Source: Agathobacter sp. (GTDB lineage Bacteria; Bacillota; Clostridia; Lachnospirales; Lachnospiraceae). Taken from it: a DNA stretch of 61,541 nucleotides. The stretch lies in assembly GCA_022769125.1 (NCBI GenBank), contig JALEKN010000002.1, positions 1 to 61,541 of the forward strand. The letters run 5' to 3'. This document shows positions 34,023 to 43,230 of this stretch, piece after piece (position 1 is the stretch's first letter; each line of letters starts with the position of its first letter). Under the pieces are notes generated by a model. It was not told where the DNA came from and did not search any database. It saw only the letters and a program-made list of their open reading frames with translations. The position numbers and the translations under genes were made by a program.

Positions 34023-34089
34023 TGTCAAAAAGTCGGGTATTTTATGTGAAAATTTTCAAGTATTTATATTTAGGGGGCTTCGCTATAAT
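34023..34089 (+). promoter_or_regulatory. Predicted YesN-type operator and promoter B (ABC transporter operon)
   Basis: Half-sites tgtcaaaa (34023-34030) and tgtgaaaa (34045-34052) are direct repeats 22 bp apart; a consensus -10 TATAAT (34084-34089) starts 39 bp after the second. The second half-site lies in the palindrome tgaaaattttca. There is no recognisable -35. Confidence 0.6.
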
Positions 34090-34127
34090 AGATACTGTAA
34101 TAAGTAATTGTAATTTTGGAGGTTAAT

Positions 34128-35579
34128 ATGAACGAAGAGAAAAAAGGCAAAGAAATAATTGCTGACAAAATCTACTATGTTCAGCGAGTGGTTGCGCTTC
34201 TTATGGCAATTCTGATCTTCTTCCCGGGAATGAATCCGGGGCGGATCTGCGAGCTGATCAATAAGAACGTCTCTCTTTTCACAGCAGGTATTTCCTATGG
34301 AACACTTACCGGTGAAATGGGAAGAGCCCTCACAAAGGGATGGATCAGTCAGGACACAATGATTCTTGTATTTTGCGCGTCCTTGATCATGCTGGTTGGA
34401 ATCGTGGCAGCAGGAGCAGGCGGATGCTTATCCCTTGGAAATCTCAAGATGAAGAAACTCGGCAATCCGTTTTCCATTGCCGGCGGTGCACTTGGCATGG
34501 CAGGTCTTGTGATGATCTGGATTGCACATGCACAGATCGTGTTGACCGAGAAACCTACGAAGGTTGGACCAATGTTCCCGAATGGCTGGTATGTATTTCT
34601 GGTGCTTATTGTACTTTTATTGGTATCATCCATCGCGATACAGTTCCTTCTTCCGAAACCGGAGGCCGGAAGCAAATATGAGATGGAATCCAAATACAAG
34701 CTGTTTTTGATCTTCTTACCATTTGCAGCACTTTGCTTTGTATTCTCTTATCTGCCGTTGTATGGATGGAGATATGCATTCTTCGATTACCATGCGGGCG
34801 GTACATTGTCATCTGATAATTTTGTCGGGTTTAAGTGGTTTACCTCTTTGTTCCAGAATAAAGCAACGAGAGCCGATGTTGTACGAGTGCTTCGCAACAC
34901 TCTTGCGATGAGTGGTCTTGGTATTATAACCAGCTGGCTCCCGATGGCGTTCGCAATCTTTTTAAATGAGATTAAGAACACAAAGTTCCGTCGCTTCGTG
35001 CAGACCTTTACCACAATCCCGAACTTCATCAGCTGGGTTCTGGTATATGCAATTGCACTTGCAATCTTCTCTACAGACGGATTTATCAATACTGCAGGTG
35101 TTGCACTCGGACTTATTGAGGGCGGCACGAACTACCTGATGGGTAACTCCCATATCTGGCTGAAGATGCTTCTCTGGGGAACATGGAAGGGCATCGGCTG
35201 GAGCGCGATCATCTACATTGCAGGAATTTCCGGTATTGATCAGCAGCTTTATGAAGCAGCTACGGTTGACGGAGCGGGAAGATTCCAGAAAATGTGGCAT
35301 GTCACCGTTCCGGGACTTATCCCTACATACTGCGTAATGCTTCTTATGTCAATTGCCAATATCTTAAGCAATGGTATGGATCAGTACCTCGTATTTGAGA
35401 ATGCACAGAATACCTCTTACATGCAGGTACTTGACCTTTATGTTTACCAGCTGGGTATCGGAAGTGGTAATATCCCGTTATCTACGGTAATCGGTATGGT
35501 AAAATCTATTGTCAGCGTAATTTTACTGTTCGCTGCAAATGGAATTTCCAAAGCTATTCGTGGCGAGAGTATTGTATAA
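34128..35579 (+). CDS. LplB-type sugar ABC transporter permease with N-terminal membrane extension
   Basis: 483 residues from ATG 34128 (TGGAGG before it). The C-terminal ~290 residues are a standard carbohydrate permease, with KYKLFLIFLPFAALCFVFSYLPLYGW at its start and the EAA loop YEAATVDGAGRFQKMWHVTVP, which contacts the ATPase. The N-terminal ~185 residues add about four extra membrane segments (near 22-36, 78-98, 117-140, 157-178), absent from ordinary LplB. It pairs with the permease encoded 12 bp downstream. No ATPase gene is nearby; such systems commonly share a multitask MsmX-like ATPase. Confidence 0.9.
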   Translation: MNEEKKGKEIIADKIYYVQRVVALLMAILIFFPGMNPGRICELINKNVSLFTAGISYGTLTGEMGRALTKGWISQDTMILVFCASLIMLVGIVAAGAGGCLSLGNLKMKKLGNPFSIAGGALGMAGLVMIWIAHAQIVLTEKPTKVGPMFPNGWYVFLVLIVLLLVSSIAIQFLLPKPEAGSKYEMESKYKLFLIFLPFAALCFVFSYLPLYGWRYAFFDYHAGGTLSSDNFVGFKWFTSLFQNKATRADVVRVLRNTLAMSGLGIITSWLPMAFAIFLNEIKNTKFRRFVQTFTTIPNFISWVLVYAIALAIFSTDGFINTAGVALGLIEGGTNYLMGNSHIWLKMLLWGTWKGIGWSAIIYIAGISGIDQQLYEAATVDGAGRFQKMWHVTVPGLIPTYCVMLLMSIANILSNGMDQYLVFENAQNTSYMQVLDLYVYQLGIGSGNIPLSTVIGMVKSIVSVILLFAANGISKAIRGESIV

Positions 35580-35591
35580 GGAGGTGCAGAC

Positions 35592-36557
35592 ATGGCAATG
35601 ACAAAACAGGAAAAACTCGATGCAAAGGCAGAAAAAGCCTACTACAAGCATCATGTTTCACATATCAAGAAAAAACCTTCAGATTATGTGTTTAGCATTA
35701 TTAACTACGCATTTTTCGGAATATTTACAATTTGCTGTCTGTTCCCATTCTATTATCTGTTTATCAACACGATCTCAGATAATGACATGGTACGAAAAGG
35801 ACAGATCACGTTGATTCCTCACGGACTCAACATCCAGAACTACATTATGATGCTGAATGTATCAGATCTGGGCAATGCATTTATCGTTTCCATTGCAAGA
35901 ACCCTGATCGGTACAGCACTCATGGTAGGTGCATCCGCATTGATCGGATATCTGGTTACCAAGCAGGAAATGTGGCATAGAAAGTTCTGGTACCGTTTCC
36001 TTGTAATCACAATGTACTTTAACGCAGGTACGATTCCGTGGTATTTGAATATGTCCATGCTCGGTCTGACCGATCACTTTATGGCATATATCATCCCGGG
36101 TATCGTGGCTCCGTACAACATCATTTTGGTTAAGACCTATATCGAATCCATTCCGGCAGAACTGGAGGAGAGTGCATTTATGGATGGCGCCGGATTCATG
36201 ACGGTATTCCGCAAGATCATCTGGCCATTGTGTAAGCCAATCCTTGCAACAATCGCAATCTTTGGTGCTGTCGGACATTGGAACTCATTTACAGATTCCC
36301 TGATTCTGATGCAGAACAGCCCGAACCTATACACATTGCAGCACAGATTGTATATCTACCTGAACACCAGCTCCAACTTAAGCAATATCATGAGCGCCGG
36401 CGGTTCCGGTGCGGCAGCTGCAGCGGCAGGACTTTTAAATACCAAGGTATTGAAGTACACCATTTCCATGGTTACGGTAATTCCAATCCTGCTGGTATAT
36501 CCGTTCATGCAGAGATACTTTGAAAAAGGTATTATGTTAGGTGCGGTAAAGGGTTAA
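35592..36557 (+). CDS. LplC/YtcP-type sugar ABC transporter permease
   Basis: 321 residues, six hydrophobic segments. N-terminal cytosolic part rich in Lys, then INYAFFGIFTICCLFPFYYLF. EAA loop: EESAFMDGAGFMTVFRKIIWPLCKP. The second half of the heterodimeric channel; it imports oligosaccharides with the lipoprotein encoded next. AAGGAGGTG precedes ATG 35592. Confidence 0.92.
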   Translation: MAMTKQEKLDAKAEKAYYKHHVSHIKKKPSDYVFSIINYAFFGIFTICCLFPFYYLFINTISDNDMVRKGQITLIPHGLNIQNYIMMLNVSDLGNAFIVSIARTLIGTALMVGASALIGYLVTKQEMWHRKFWYRFLVITMYFNAGTIPWYLNMSMLGLTDHFMAYIIPGIVAPYNIILVKTYIESIPAELEESAFMDGAGFMTVFRKIIWPLCKPILATIAIFGAVGHWNSFTDSLILMQNSPNLYTLQHRLYIYLNTSSNLSNIMSAGGSGAAAAAAGLLNTKVLKYTISMVTVIPILLVYPFMQRYFEKGIMLGAVKG

Positions 36558-36617
36558 TGAATACATCACAGTTGCTTGAGGAAGCAATTGTTGTATAATA
36601 AAAAGGAGGATATTTTT

Positions 36618-38333
36618 ATGAAGTTAAGAACATTGAAGAAGAAAGTTTTACCGATTGCACTCTGTACTGCAATGGCGGTTGGACTTACTGCAGGCTGTGG
36701 TGCAGGCGGTGATTCCGGCTCCAATGGCGATAGTGCGTCAAACGGGGATGACCCGATTACCATTACGGTATTCAGCCAGCTGGCAAACTACTCAGGAGAG
36801 CAGACCGGATGGTCAGCAGATATTTTAAAGGATAAGTTCAACGTAGTGCTGAACATTATCCCAGATTTAAATGGTACTTTACAGACGCGTATGGAGGCAG
36901 GAGACTTAGGCGATATCGTTGTATTCGGTGACAATGGAACCGATTATCAGAATGCAATCAGCGCAGGACTTCTGTACGATTGGAATGAAGATGATCTTCT
37001 GACCGATTACGGCCCATACATTAAGGAGAACATGAGCCATGCACTTGAGCACAATGCAGATTACTCCGGTGGAACTACCTATGGATTTGGTCATGCGGTT
37101 GCAACAAGTAGTAACGACTTACAGGATTTCTTCTATACATGGGATATCCGCTGGGATCTTTACAAGGAACTTGGATATCCGGAAGTAAATGAACTTGAGG
37201 ACTTAGTAGATGTATTTAAGCAGATGAAAGAGATCTGCCCGACTGACGAGAACGGAAAGCCTACCTACGCTGCATCTTTGTGGCCGGATTGGGATGGCGA
37301 CATGGTAATGTATGTTAAGTCTACCGCAACTGCTTACTATGGATATGATGAACTTGGAATTGGTCTGTATGATCCAAATACCGGCGATTACTATGACTGC
37401 CTGATGGAGGATGGCCCATACTTAAGATGCTTAAAGTTCTACAATCAGTTATACCAGAACGGATTACTTGATCCGGACTCTATGACCCAGACTTATGATG
37501 AAATGAGCCCGAAGGTACAGGCCGGCGGAACCTTCTTCTCCATCTTCAACTACTCAGGATATATGCTTTACAACACGGATGAGCATCTTGCAGAAGGAAA
37601 GATGATGAGATCTCTTACTCCAAAGAACGCTTCTCCAATCGTTTATGGTATGGATGTCCTTGGTGGCAACCGTCTGTGGTGCATCGGTTCTAAGACAGAA
37701 TATCCGGAACTTTGCATGGAGATCATCAACTACTTAGCTACTCCGGAAGGCCGTATGACAATGGAATATGGTCCACAGGGTGTTACATGGGATTATGATG
37801 CTGACAAGAATACCTACCTCACAGAACTTGGCACAAAGTGCAAGGCAGATCAGGAAACCTCTATGGCTGATGCAGGATATCAGGGAACCTTCCATGACGG
37901 AATGCTTCAGATCAACAACATTACCTGGGCTCTTGATGCAGTTAACCCGGATTCTAATGGCGAGACCTACAACTACCTGAATTGGAAGAGCAACCAGACC
38001 CCTGCTACCTGTGATATTGATCAGGATTGGAGAGATTACACCGGATGCAATACCATCAACGAGTATATGGCTTCCGGCAACTACACAGTTTCTCCAGCTT
38101 CTGCATTCGTAAACGGAACAAAGGATGAGGAATTCACAACAAAGTGGACTCAGACAACCAAGTGCATTACCACATACTCATGGAATGCAATCTATGCAGA
38201 GAGTGACGAGGAATTTGATCAGATCGTAGCAGAGATGATTGAGCAGGCAAATGCTTACTACTATCAGGATTGCCTGGAGTGGTCTAAAGAGCAGGCACAG
38301 GAGAGATATCTGTGCGAGCTTGCAGTTCGTTAA
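36618..38333 (+). CDS. LplA-type sugar-binding lipoprotein 1
   Basis: 571 residues from ATG 36618 (AAAGGAGG before it). Lipoprotein signal with lipobox LTAGC (Cys about 24), then a Gly/Ser/Asn-rich tether and a long type-II extracellular solute-binding domain (PITITVFSQLANYSG; RMEAGDLGDIVVFGDNG). It is anchored outside the membrane and delivers ligand to the two permeases encoded upstream. Large proteins of this family bind oligosaccharides. A hairpin follows the gene. Confidence 0.9.
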   Translation: MKLRTLKKKVLPIALCTAMAVGLTAGCGAGGDSGSNGDSASNGDDPITITVFSQLANYSGEQTGWSADILKDKFNVVLNIIPDLNGTLQTRMEAGDLGDIVVFGDNGTDYQNAISAGLLYDWNEDDLLTDYGPYIKENMSHALEHNADYSGGTTYGFGHAVATSSNDLQDFFYTWDIRWDLYKELGYPEVNELEDLVDVFKQMKEICPTDENGKPTYAASLWPDWDGDMVMYVKSTATAYYGYDELGIGLYDPNTGDYYDCLMEDGPYLRCLKFYNQLYQNGLLDPDSMTQTYDEMSPKVQAGGTFFSIFNYSGYMLYNTDEHLAEGKMMRSLTPKNASPIVYGMDVLGGNRLWCIGSKTEYPELCMEIINYLATPEGRMTMEYGPQGVTWDYDADKNTYLTELGTKCKADQETSMADAGYQGTFHDGMLQINNITWALDAVNPDSNGETYNYLNWKSNQTPATCDIDQDWRDYTGCNTINEYMASGNYTVSPASAFVNGTKDEEFTTKWTQTTKCITTYSWNAIYAESDEEFDQIVAEMIEQANAYYYQDCLEWSKEQAQERYLCELAVR

Positions 38334-38363
38334 TCATTTAGAATATTGAAGCGATAAGAAAGC

Positions 38364-38409
38364 GGGTCAAGTCGAGCTCTTTTGGGAGAAAACAGGCTTG
38401 CCCGCTTTT
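38364..38409 (+). terminator. Terminator-like hairpin after binding protein 1
   Basis: Stem aagcgggtcaag / cttgcccgctt with one bulge and a 23-nt loop, followed by tttgg. Probably attenuates rather than blocks transcription into the YesL gene. Confidence 0.55.
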
Positions 38410-38431
38410 GGTACATGGAAGGAATAACAGC

Positions 38432-39067
38432 ATGAAGTTTTTTAGCACAGATAGTCCAGTATACAAATTCATGATACGTTTATGGGATATAGTAAAAATC
38501 AGCCTGCTGTGGCTGATCTGCAGTATTCCGATTTTTACGATCGGACCGGCAACTGTAGCCCTTAACAAGATCACACTCGAGATGGCAGATGAGACAGAAG
38601 GATATGTTGCAAGGGATTTTCTTAAGGCATTTAAGGAGAACTTTAAATCATCCATTCTTCTTGGACTGATCGGAGTGGTCGCATTCTATGCCGTCTATCT
38701 GGATGTCCAGTTTTTTCAGGCAACTGAGGGAAACTCCATGTTCTTTCTCGTAGCAGCCATTATAACGGCCTTTGTCTGCGGAATGGCATTCATCTATGCA
38801 TTCCCGCTTATGGCCCGCTATGAGAACACAACCTTCAAGACACTTAAAAATTCTTATGATATTGCAACCCGTTACTTCCTTCGAACCCTTCTTCTTGCGC
38901 TTATCATAGCGATTGAGATTGTTCTTTTTTTGTGGAATTACACATTGATGTTTATCGGTTTCCTGATCGGACCGGGGACGATAGCGCTTACTGTATCTTC
39001 GTTTGCAATCCGCTTCTTCCGGGAGATCGAGAAAGAACCGGGAGCCGTTTCCCAAAAGGAAGAGTAA
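38432..39067 (+). CDS. YesL-family (DUF624) membrane protein
   Basis: 211 residues from ATG 38432 (ggaagga before it) with about five hydrophobic segments (ISLLWLICSIPIFTIGPAT; SSILLGLIGVVAFYAVYL; LLALIIAIEIVLFLWNYTLMF). The family signature FTIGPATVAL near the N-terminus is clear. YesL proteins are regularly encoded with YesM/YesN and LplABC-type transporters; their function is unknown. A hairpin (39068-39108) without a T tract follows. Confidence 0.85.
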   Translation: MKFFSTDSPVYKFMIRLWDIVKISLLWLICSIPIFTIGPATVALNKITLEMADETEGYVARDFLKAFKENFKSSILLGLIGVVAFYAVYLDVQFFQATEGNSMFFLVAAIITAFVCGMAFIYAFPLMARYENTTFKTLKNSYDIATRYFLRTLLLALIIAIEIVLFLWNYTLMFIGFLIGPGTIALTVSSFAIRFFREIEKEPGAVSQKEE

Positions 39068-39117
39068 TACTCCCGGAGCACTTCTCGAAGTTTGTGGTTC
39101 CGGGAGTACAGCATGAC

Positions 39118-39146
39118 TTGTACAACCACTGAAAGTATGAGATAAT
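39118..39146 (+). promoter_or_regulatory. Promoter upstream of binding protein 2
   Basis: -35 TTGTAC (39118-39123), 17 bp, -10 GATAAT (39141-39146), about 43 bp before the ATG. It does not carry the half-site pair seen at the other promoters of the locus. Confidence 0.5.
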
Positions 39147-39188
39147 GTATATGTTCAGTAACGATATATGTAATACTGCTTATATCGT

Positions 39189-40904
39189 ATGAAAGACATT
39201 AGAATGGCAGAGACGCAGAAAGATATGAAGAGAACGACAAGCGGGAACAACAGACGGAATCGGATTGCCGCAGGGGCGCTGGCTGGCGCGATGCTTATGA
39301 TGCTTGCCGGGTGTACCGGCAAACAAAAGGACAACAATGATCAGGCGGGTTCCACCCTGGACCCAATTACATTCACTTTTTACAATGCAGATGGCTCCGA
39401 AGATCCATGGACGGATCCGGTAGCACTTGCAATCACAGAGGCAACTGGCGTGACACTGGATACATTATATCCATCGGATGTTGATGTTAAGGCGGCGGAA
39501 TTAATGATTGCCACCGGTGAGTTGCCGGATATGATCTTTGCAAAGGGTGACAGTGACATTTTGATTGAACAGGGCGCTCTGATTGATTTGTCTGACTTGA
39601 TCGACGAATATGGACCTCACATTAAGGCTCTGTATGGTGACGAATATGAGAAGCTTCGATACAGCAAAGAGGATCCAGCCATCTATCAGCTCTGCTGCGG
39701 CAAGGTGAAGGATGCACAATTGACTTGTTCCGGAACTGCGCAGCTACAGTGGGCGGTTCTTGCATTTAATGATTACCGTATCCCTTATACACTTGAAGAA
39801 TACGGGGATATGATAAAGGAATACAAAGAGCGTCATTTAAACATTGAAGGACAGACAACCATTGGTCTCACACTTTCCGTTACGGATTGGCATTGGTATA
39901 CAACACTTGCAAATCCATCTGGCTACATTGCCAATGGTGCTGTAAATGACGGACAGTGGATTGTTTCTGATGACTATGAAGTACAGTATAAGCATATGGC
40001 AAGTGGGCAGAGAGAGTATTACCGCTGGCTTAACCGTATGTATGACGAAAAAGTGCTGGATCAGGAATTTGCAATCCAGACGCATGAGGATTATCTGGAA
40101 AAGATTGCTTCCGGAAGAGTGCTCGGATTATTGGATGCCGATTGGGATTATGTTACGGCTGAGAATACGTTAAAGGCTGCAGGCAGATATGAGCGTACAT
40201 ACGCCGGACTTCCGGTGACGATGGATGCGTCTGTAAAATGTGCGTCACTCGCACCACAGGCACTCAACGTAGGGTGGGGAATTGGTATTACAACAGCATG
40301 TAAAGACCCTGTGAGAGCAATACAGTTTCTGGATTGGATGTGCACGGAAGAAGCACAGATTCTTGTTAATTGGGGAATTGAAGGCGTCAATTACTATTAT
40401 GACGAGGATGGAGTCCGCTGCCGCACCGAAGAGGAAATAGAGAGTGCGGAGAAGAATGTGTCGTACCAGAGTGAGACCGGAGTAGGACTTCACTGCTATC
40501 CTTTTCCAAGTTACGGAAATACAGTGCTCGATTCTACAGGAAACTATTTCTGTATCAAGAATCCGAAAAGTATAGCAACTTCTTACAATGAGCAGGAACA
40601 GGCGGCACTTAAGGCGTGGAATGCAGAACTTCTGACCGACATTTTTCCACAGCCGGAAGAGTTTGAACAGAAAGAATATACACCATTGTGGTCAAAAATC
40701 TTACCGGGAGATTTGGAATGGCAGCTTTCGAAGCTCGACGAGATTGCATGGGAGGGATTGATTGATTGTGTGGTCTGCTCTCCGGAAGAGTTTGACGCCA
40801 AATGGGATCAATTGCAGCAGAATCTGATCAATGCAGGTGCATATCAGGTGCAGGCACAGATGACTGAGCTGCTAAAGAAAGAGATAGAACAAAATAAAGA
40901 ATAG
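39189..40904 (+). CDS. Sugar-binding lipoprotein 2
   Basis: 571 residues counted from ATG 39189; no strong ribosome binding site decides between this start and ATG 39204 or 39234. Basic n-region (RRNR), hydrophobic stretch, and lipobox LAGC (MLMMLAGCTG). Solute-binding domain with VKAAELMIATGELPDMIFAKGD, related to but clearly different from binding protein 1. Two binding proteins for a single permease pair suggest different ligands, or that one acts as a sensor partner for the YesM kinase (inference). Confidence 0.87.
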   Translation: MKDIRMAETQKDMKRTTSGNNRRNRIAAGALAGAMLMMLAGCTGKQKDNNDQAGSTLDPITFTFYNADGSEDPWTDPVALAITEATGVTLDTLYPSDVDVKAAELMIATGELPDMIFAKGDSDILIEQGALIDLSDLIDEYGPHIKALYGDEYEKLRYSKEDPAIYQLCCGKVKDAQLTCSGTAQLQWAVLAFNDYRIPYTLEEYGDMIKEYKERHLNIEGQTTIGLTLSVTDWHWYTTLANPSGYIANGAVNDGQWIVSDDYEVQYKHMASGQREYYRWLNRMYDEKVLDQEFAIQTHEDYLEKIASGRVLGLLDADWDYVTAENTLKAAGRYERTYAGLPVTMDASVKCASLAPQALNVGWGIGITTACKDPVRAIQFLDWMCTEEAQILVNWGIEGVNYYYDEDGVRCRTEEEIESAEKNVSYQSETGVGLHCYPFPSYGNTVLDSTGNYFCIKNPKSIATSYNEQEQAALKAWNAELLTDIFPQPEEFEQKEYTPLWSKILPGDLEWQLSKLDEIAWEGLIDCVVCSPEEFDAKWDQLQQNLINAGAYQVQAQMTELLKKEIEQNKE

Positions 40905-40930
40905 ACAATATAAATGATATGGAGGATATT

Positions 40931-41551
40931 ATGAAGCGTGTAACAGATGCAGAATTTCGCAAATATGGGCAGATTCTCGAGGGGTATGACCTGACAGAAC
41001 TGTTGACAAAGATGGAAGCAACTCCATGCCCATCGGACGAACCGATTTATGTGGCTTCCGTACCTGAGTTTGAGGCATGTGCAGTAGCCAGAGAGTTGGC
41101 GGATCGTGCCTATGGCGGACTCCCGATTGAGATTGGGTATTGTAATGGTAATAACAAGAAACTGAATGCGGTTGAGTACCACAGATCATCAGAGCTTGAT
41201 ATTGCAGTTGGAGAGGGATTGGTGCTTCTTCTGGGTAAGGAAGAGGATATCAACCCAGATTTTACCTATGATACTGCAAAAATAGAAGCCTTCTATCTAC
41301 CGGCTGGAGTGGGGGTGGAGCTTTTTGCGACAACACTTCATTATGCACCTTGTACGGCACCGGGGGAGAAAGGGTTCCGTTGTGTGGTCGTGCTTCCGCA
41401 GGGAACAAATACAGAGCTTGAGGCCGGACCTTGGAACGAGGGGGAGGGCAAGCTTATTACTGCAAAGAATAAGTGGTTGATTGCTCATCCTGAGGCAAAG
41501 ATTGAGGGCGCATTCTGCGGACTGATCGGTGAGAATGTGACTGTTGAATAG
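40931..41551 (+). CDS. DUF4867 family protein (cupin-like, sugar-catabolism associated)
   Basis: 206 residues from ATG 40931 (GGAGG before it). Sequence MKRVTDAEFRKYGQILEGYD, with YHRSSELDIAVGEGLVLLLG and the FYLPAGVGVELFATTLHYAPC stretch, fits DUF4867, a probable cupin-like fold; His and Glu residues could bind a metal. The family is known mostly from association with sugar isomerase and kinase genes. Here it sits just upstream of the FucI-fold isomerase, in the same direction. A mutarotase-like or isomerase-accessory role is possible but unproven. Confidence 0.75.
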   Translation: MKRVTDAEFRKYGQILEGYDLTELLTKMEATPCPSDEPIYVASVPEFEACAVARELADRAYGGLPIEIGYCNGNNKKLNAVEYHRSSELDIAVGEGLVLLLGKEEDINPDFTYDTAKIEAFYLPAGVGVELFATTLHYAPCTAPGEKGFRCVVVLPQGTNTELEAGPWNEGEGKLITAKNKWLIAHPEAKIEGAFCGLIGENVTVE

Positions 41552-41647
41552 AAATCTGTGAGCGGGATTCTGATGATTGCCGCGTATCATAGAATAAAAG
41601 AATCTGAGTGCATTGATGCATTCAATATAAGAGAGAGGGAGAACATT

Positions 41648-43132
41648 ATGAACAACATTCCAAAAATTAAAGTGGGTATCGTAGCAGTAAGCCGTGACTG
41701 CTTCCCGGAGAGTCTGGCTGTCAACAGAAGAAAGGCACTCGTTAAGGCATATGCTGATAAGTATGATGCCGCCGATATTTATGAGTGCCCGGTATGTATC
41801 GTGGAGAGTGAGATCCATATGGTACAGGCGCTTGAGGACATCAAGGCTGCCGGATGTAATGCGCTCTGCGTATACCTTGGCAACTTTGGCCCGGAGATTT
41901 CCGAGACACTTCTTGCAAAACATTTTGATGGACCAAAGATGTTCGTTGCAGCAGCAGAGGAGAGCCAGGCTGACCTTATGGATGGCAGAGGCGATGCATA
42001 CTGCGGTATGTTAAATGCAAGCTACAACTTAAAGCTCCGCAACGTTGGGGCATACATACCGGAATATCCGGTTGGTGATGCAGAGGATTGTGCAGATATG
42101 ATCCATGAGTTCCTTCCGATTGCAAGAGCAGTTGACGGACTCAGCAACCTAAAGATCATTTCTTTCGGCCCTAGACCACTCAACTTCCTTGCCTGCAATG
42201 CGCCAATCAAGCAACTCTACAATCTTGGCGTTGAGATTGAGGAGAACTCAGAACTTGACCTGTTTGAGTCATTTAACAAGCATGCTGGGGATGCCCGTAT
42301 TCCGGAAGTAGTAGCGGATATGGAGAAAGACCTTGGAGAGGGTAACAAGAAACCGGAAATCCTTGAGAAGCTTGCACAGTATGAGCTTACACTTCTTGAC
42401 TGGGTTGAGGCACACAAGGGATACCGCAAGTATGTTGCCATTGCGGGCAAGTGCTGGCCGGCGTTCCAGACACAGTTTGGATTTGTTCCGTGCTATGTCA
42501 ACAGCCGTCTGACTGGAAGAGGCATTCCGGTATCCTGCGAGGTTGATATCTATGGTGTTCTCTCTGAGTTCATCGGAACTTGTGTCAGTGAAGACGCAGT
42601 TACCCTTCTTGATATCAACAACTCCGTACCGAAGGATATGTATGAGGAGTCTATCAAGGGTAAGTTCGATTATACACACAAGGATACCTTCATGGGATTC
42701 CACTGTGGAAATACCTGCACCGCAAAGCTTACAAAGGGTGAGATGAAGTACCAGAAGATCATGGCTAGAAGCCTTCCGATTGAAGTGACCAACGGAACAC
42801 TTGAAGGAGACATTATTCCGGGAGATATCACATTCTACCGTATCCAGTCTACCGCTGACAACAAGCTGCGCGCTTATGTCGCACAGGGTAAAGTCCTTCC
42901 GGTTGCAACCAGATCCTTCGGCGGAATTGGCGTATTTGCAATCAAGGAAATGGGACGTTTCTATCGTCATGTACTGATTGAGAAGAACTACCCGCATCAC
43001 GGAGCAGTTGCATTCGGACATTACGGCAAGGCACTGTTTGAAGTGTTCAAGTACATCGGGGTTCCGATGGAGGATATCAACTATAACCAGCCGGCCAGCC
43101 TGCCATATCCGACAGAGAATCCATTTAAGTAA
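41648..43132 (+). CDS. FucI/AraA-fold sugar isomerase
   Basis: 494 residues from ATG 41648 (gagggag before it). Matches the L-fucose isomerase-like family: N-terminal KVGIVAVSRDCFPESLAVNRR, middle KISFGPRP-type loop, ...AIAGKCWPAFQTQFGFVPC, CEVDIYGVLSEFIG (catalytic Glu/Asp and metal ligands), FMGFHCGNTC, and a C-terminal beta domain ending HHGAVAFGHYGKALFEVFKYIG. It interconverts an aldose and a ketose with a divalent metal. Next to it lies a xylulokinase, not a fuculokinase or fuculose aldolase, so D-xylose is as plausible a substrate as L-fucose. A terminator-like hairpin lies before the kinase gene. Confidence 0.82.
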   Translation: MNNIPKIKVGIVAVSRDCFPESLAVNRRKALVKAYADKYDAADIYECPVCIVESEIHMVQALEDIKAAGCNALCVYLGNFGPEISETLLAKHFDGPKMFVAAAEESQADLMDGRGDAYCGMLNASYNLKLRNVGAYIPEYPVGDAEDCADMIHEFLPIARAVDGLSNLKIISFGPRPLNFLACNAPIKQLYNLGVEIEENSELDLFESFNKHAGDARIPEVVADMEKDLGEGNKKPEILEKLAQYELTLLDWVEAHKGYRKYVAIAGKCWPAFQTQFGFVPCYVNSRLTGRGIPVSCEVDIYGVLSEFIGTCVSEDAVTLLDINNSVPKDMYEESIKGKFDYTHKDTFMGFHCGNTCTAKLTKGEMKYQKIMARSLPIEVTNGTLEGDIIPGDITFYRIQSTADNKLRAYVAQGKVLPVATRSFGGIGVFAIKEMGRFYRHVLIEKNYPHHGAVAFGHYGKALFEVFKYIGVPMEDINYNQPASLPYPTENPFK

Positions 43133-43150
43133 GAGATCAAACAAGATTGT

Positions 43151-43187
43151 ATTGGCAGGAGTATCGTGATATTCCTGCCAATTTTTA
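43151..43187 (+). terminator. Terminator-like hairpin between isomerase and xylulokinase
   Basis: Stem attggcagga / tcctgccaat followed by tttttat. Just after it, gcggt-aattg-accgc (43194-43208) is a second perfect small inverted repeat before the xylB ribosome binding site. Together they could uncouple xylB from the upstream operon. Confidence 0.7.
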
Positions 43188-43230
43188 TCACCGGCGGTAA
43201 TTGACCGCTGTTTAGAGAGGGAGCACACAT

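Noticed and set aside
42269-43228. Long open frame (319 codons) on the minus strand within the isomerase gene
   Set aside because: It is the shadow of a codon-biased plus-strand gene with clear family motifs; no ribosome binding site and no recognisable protein.
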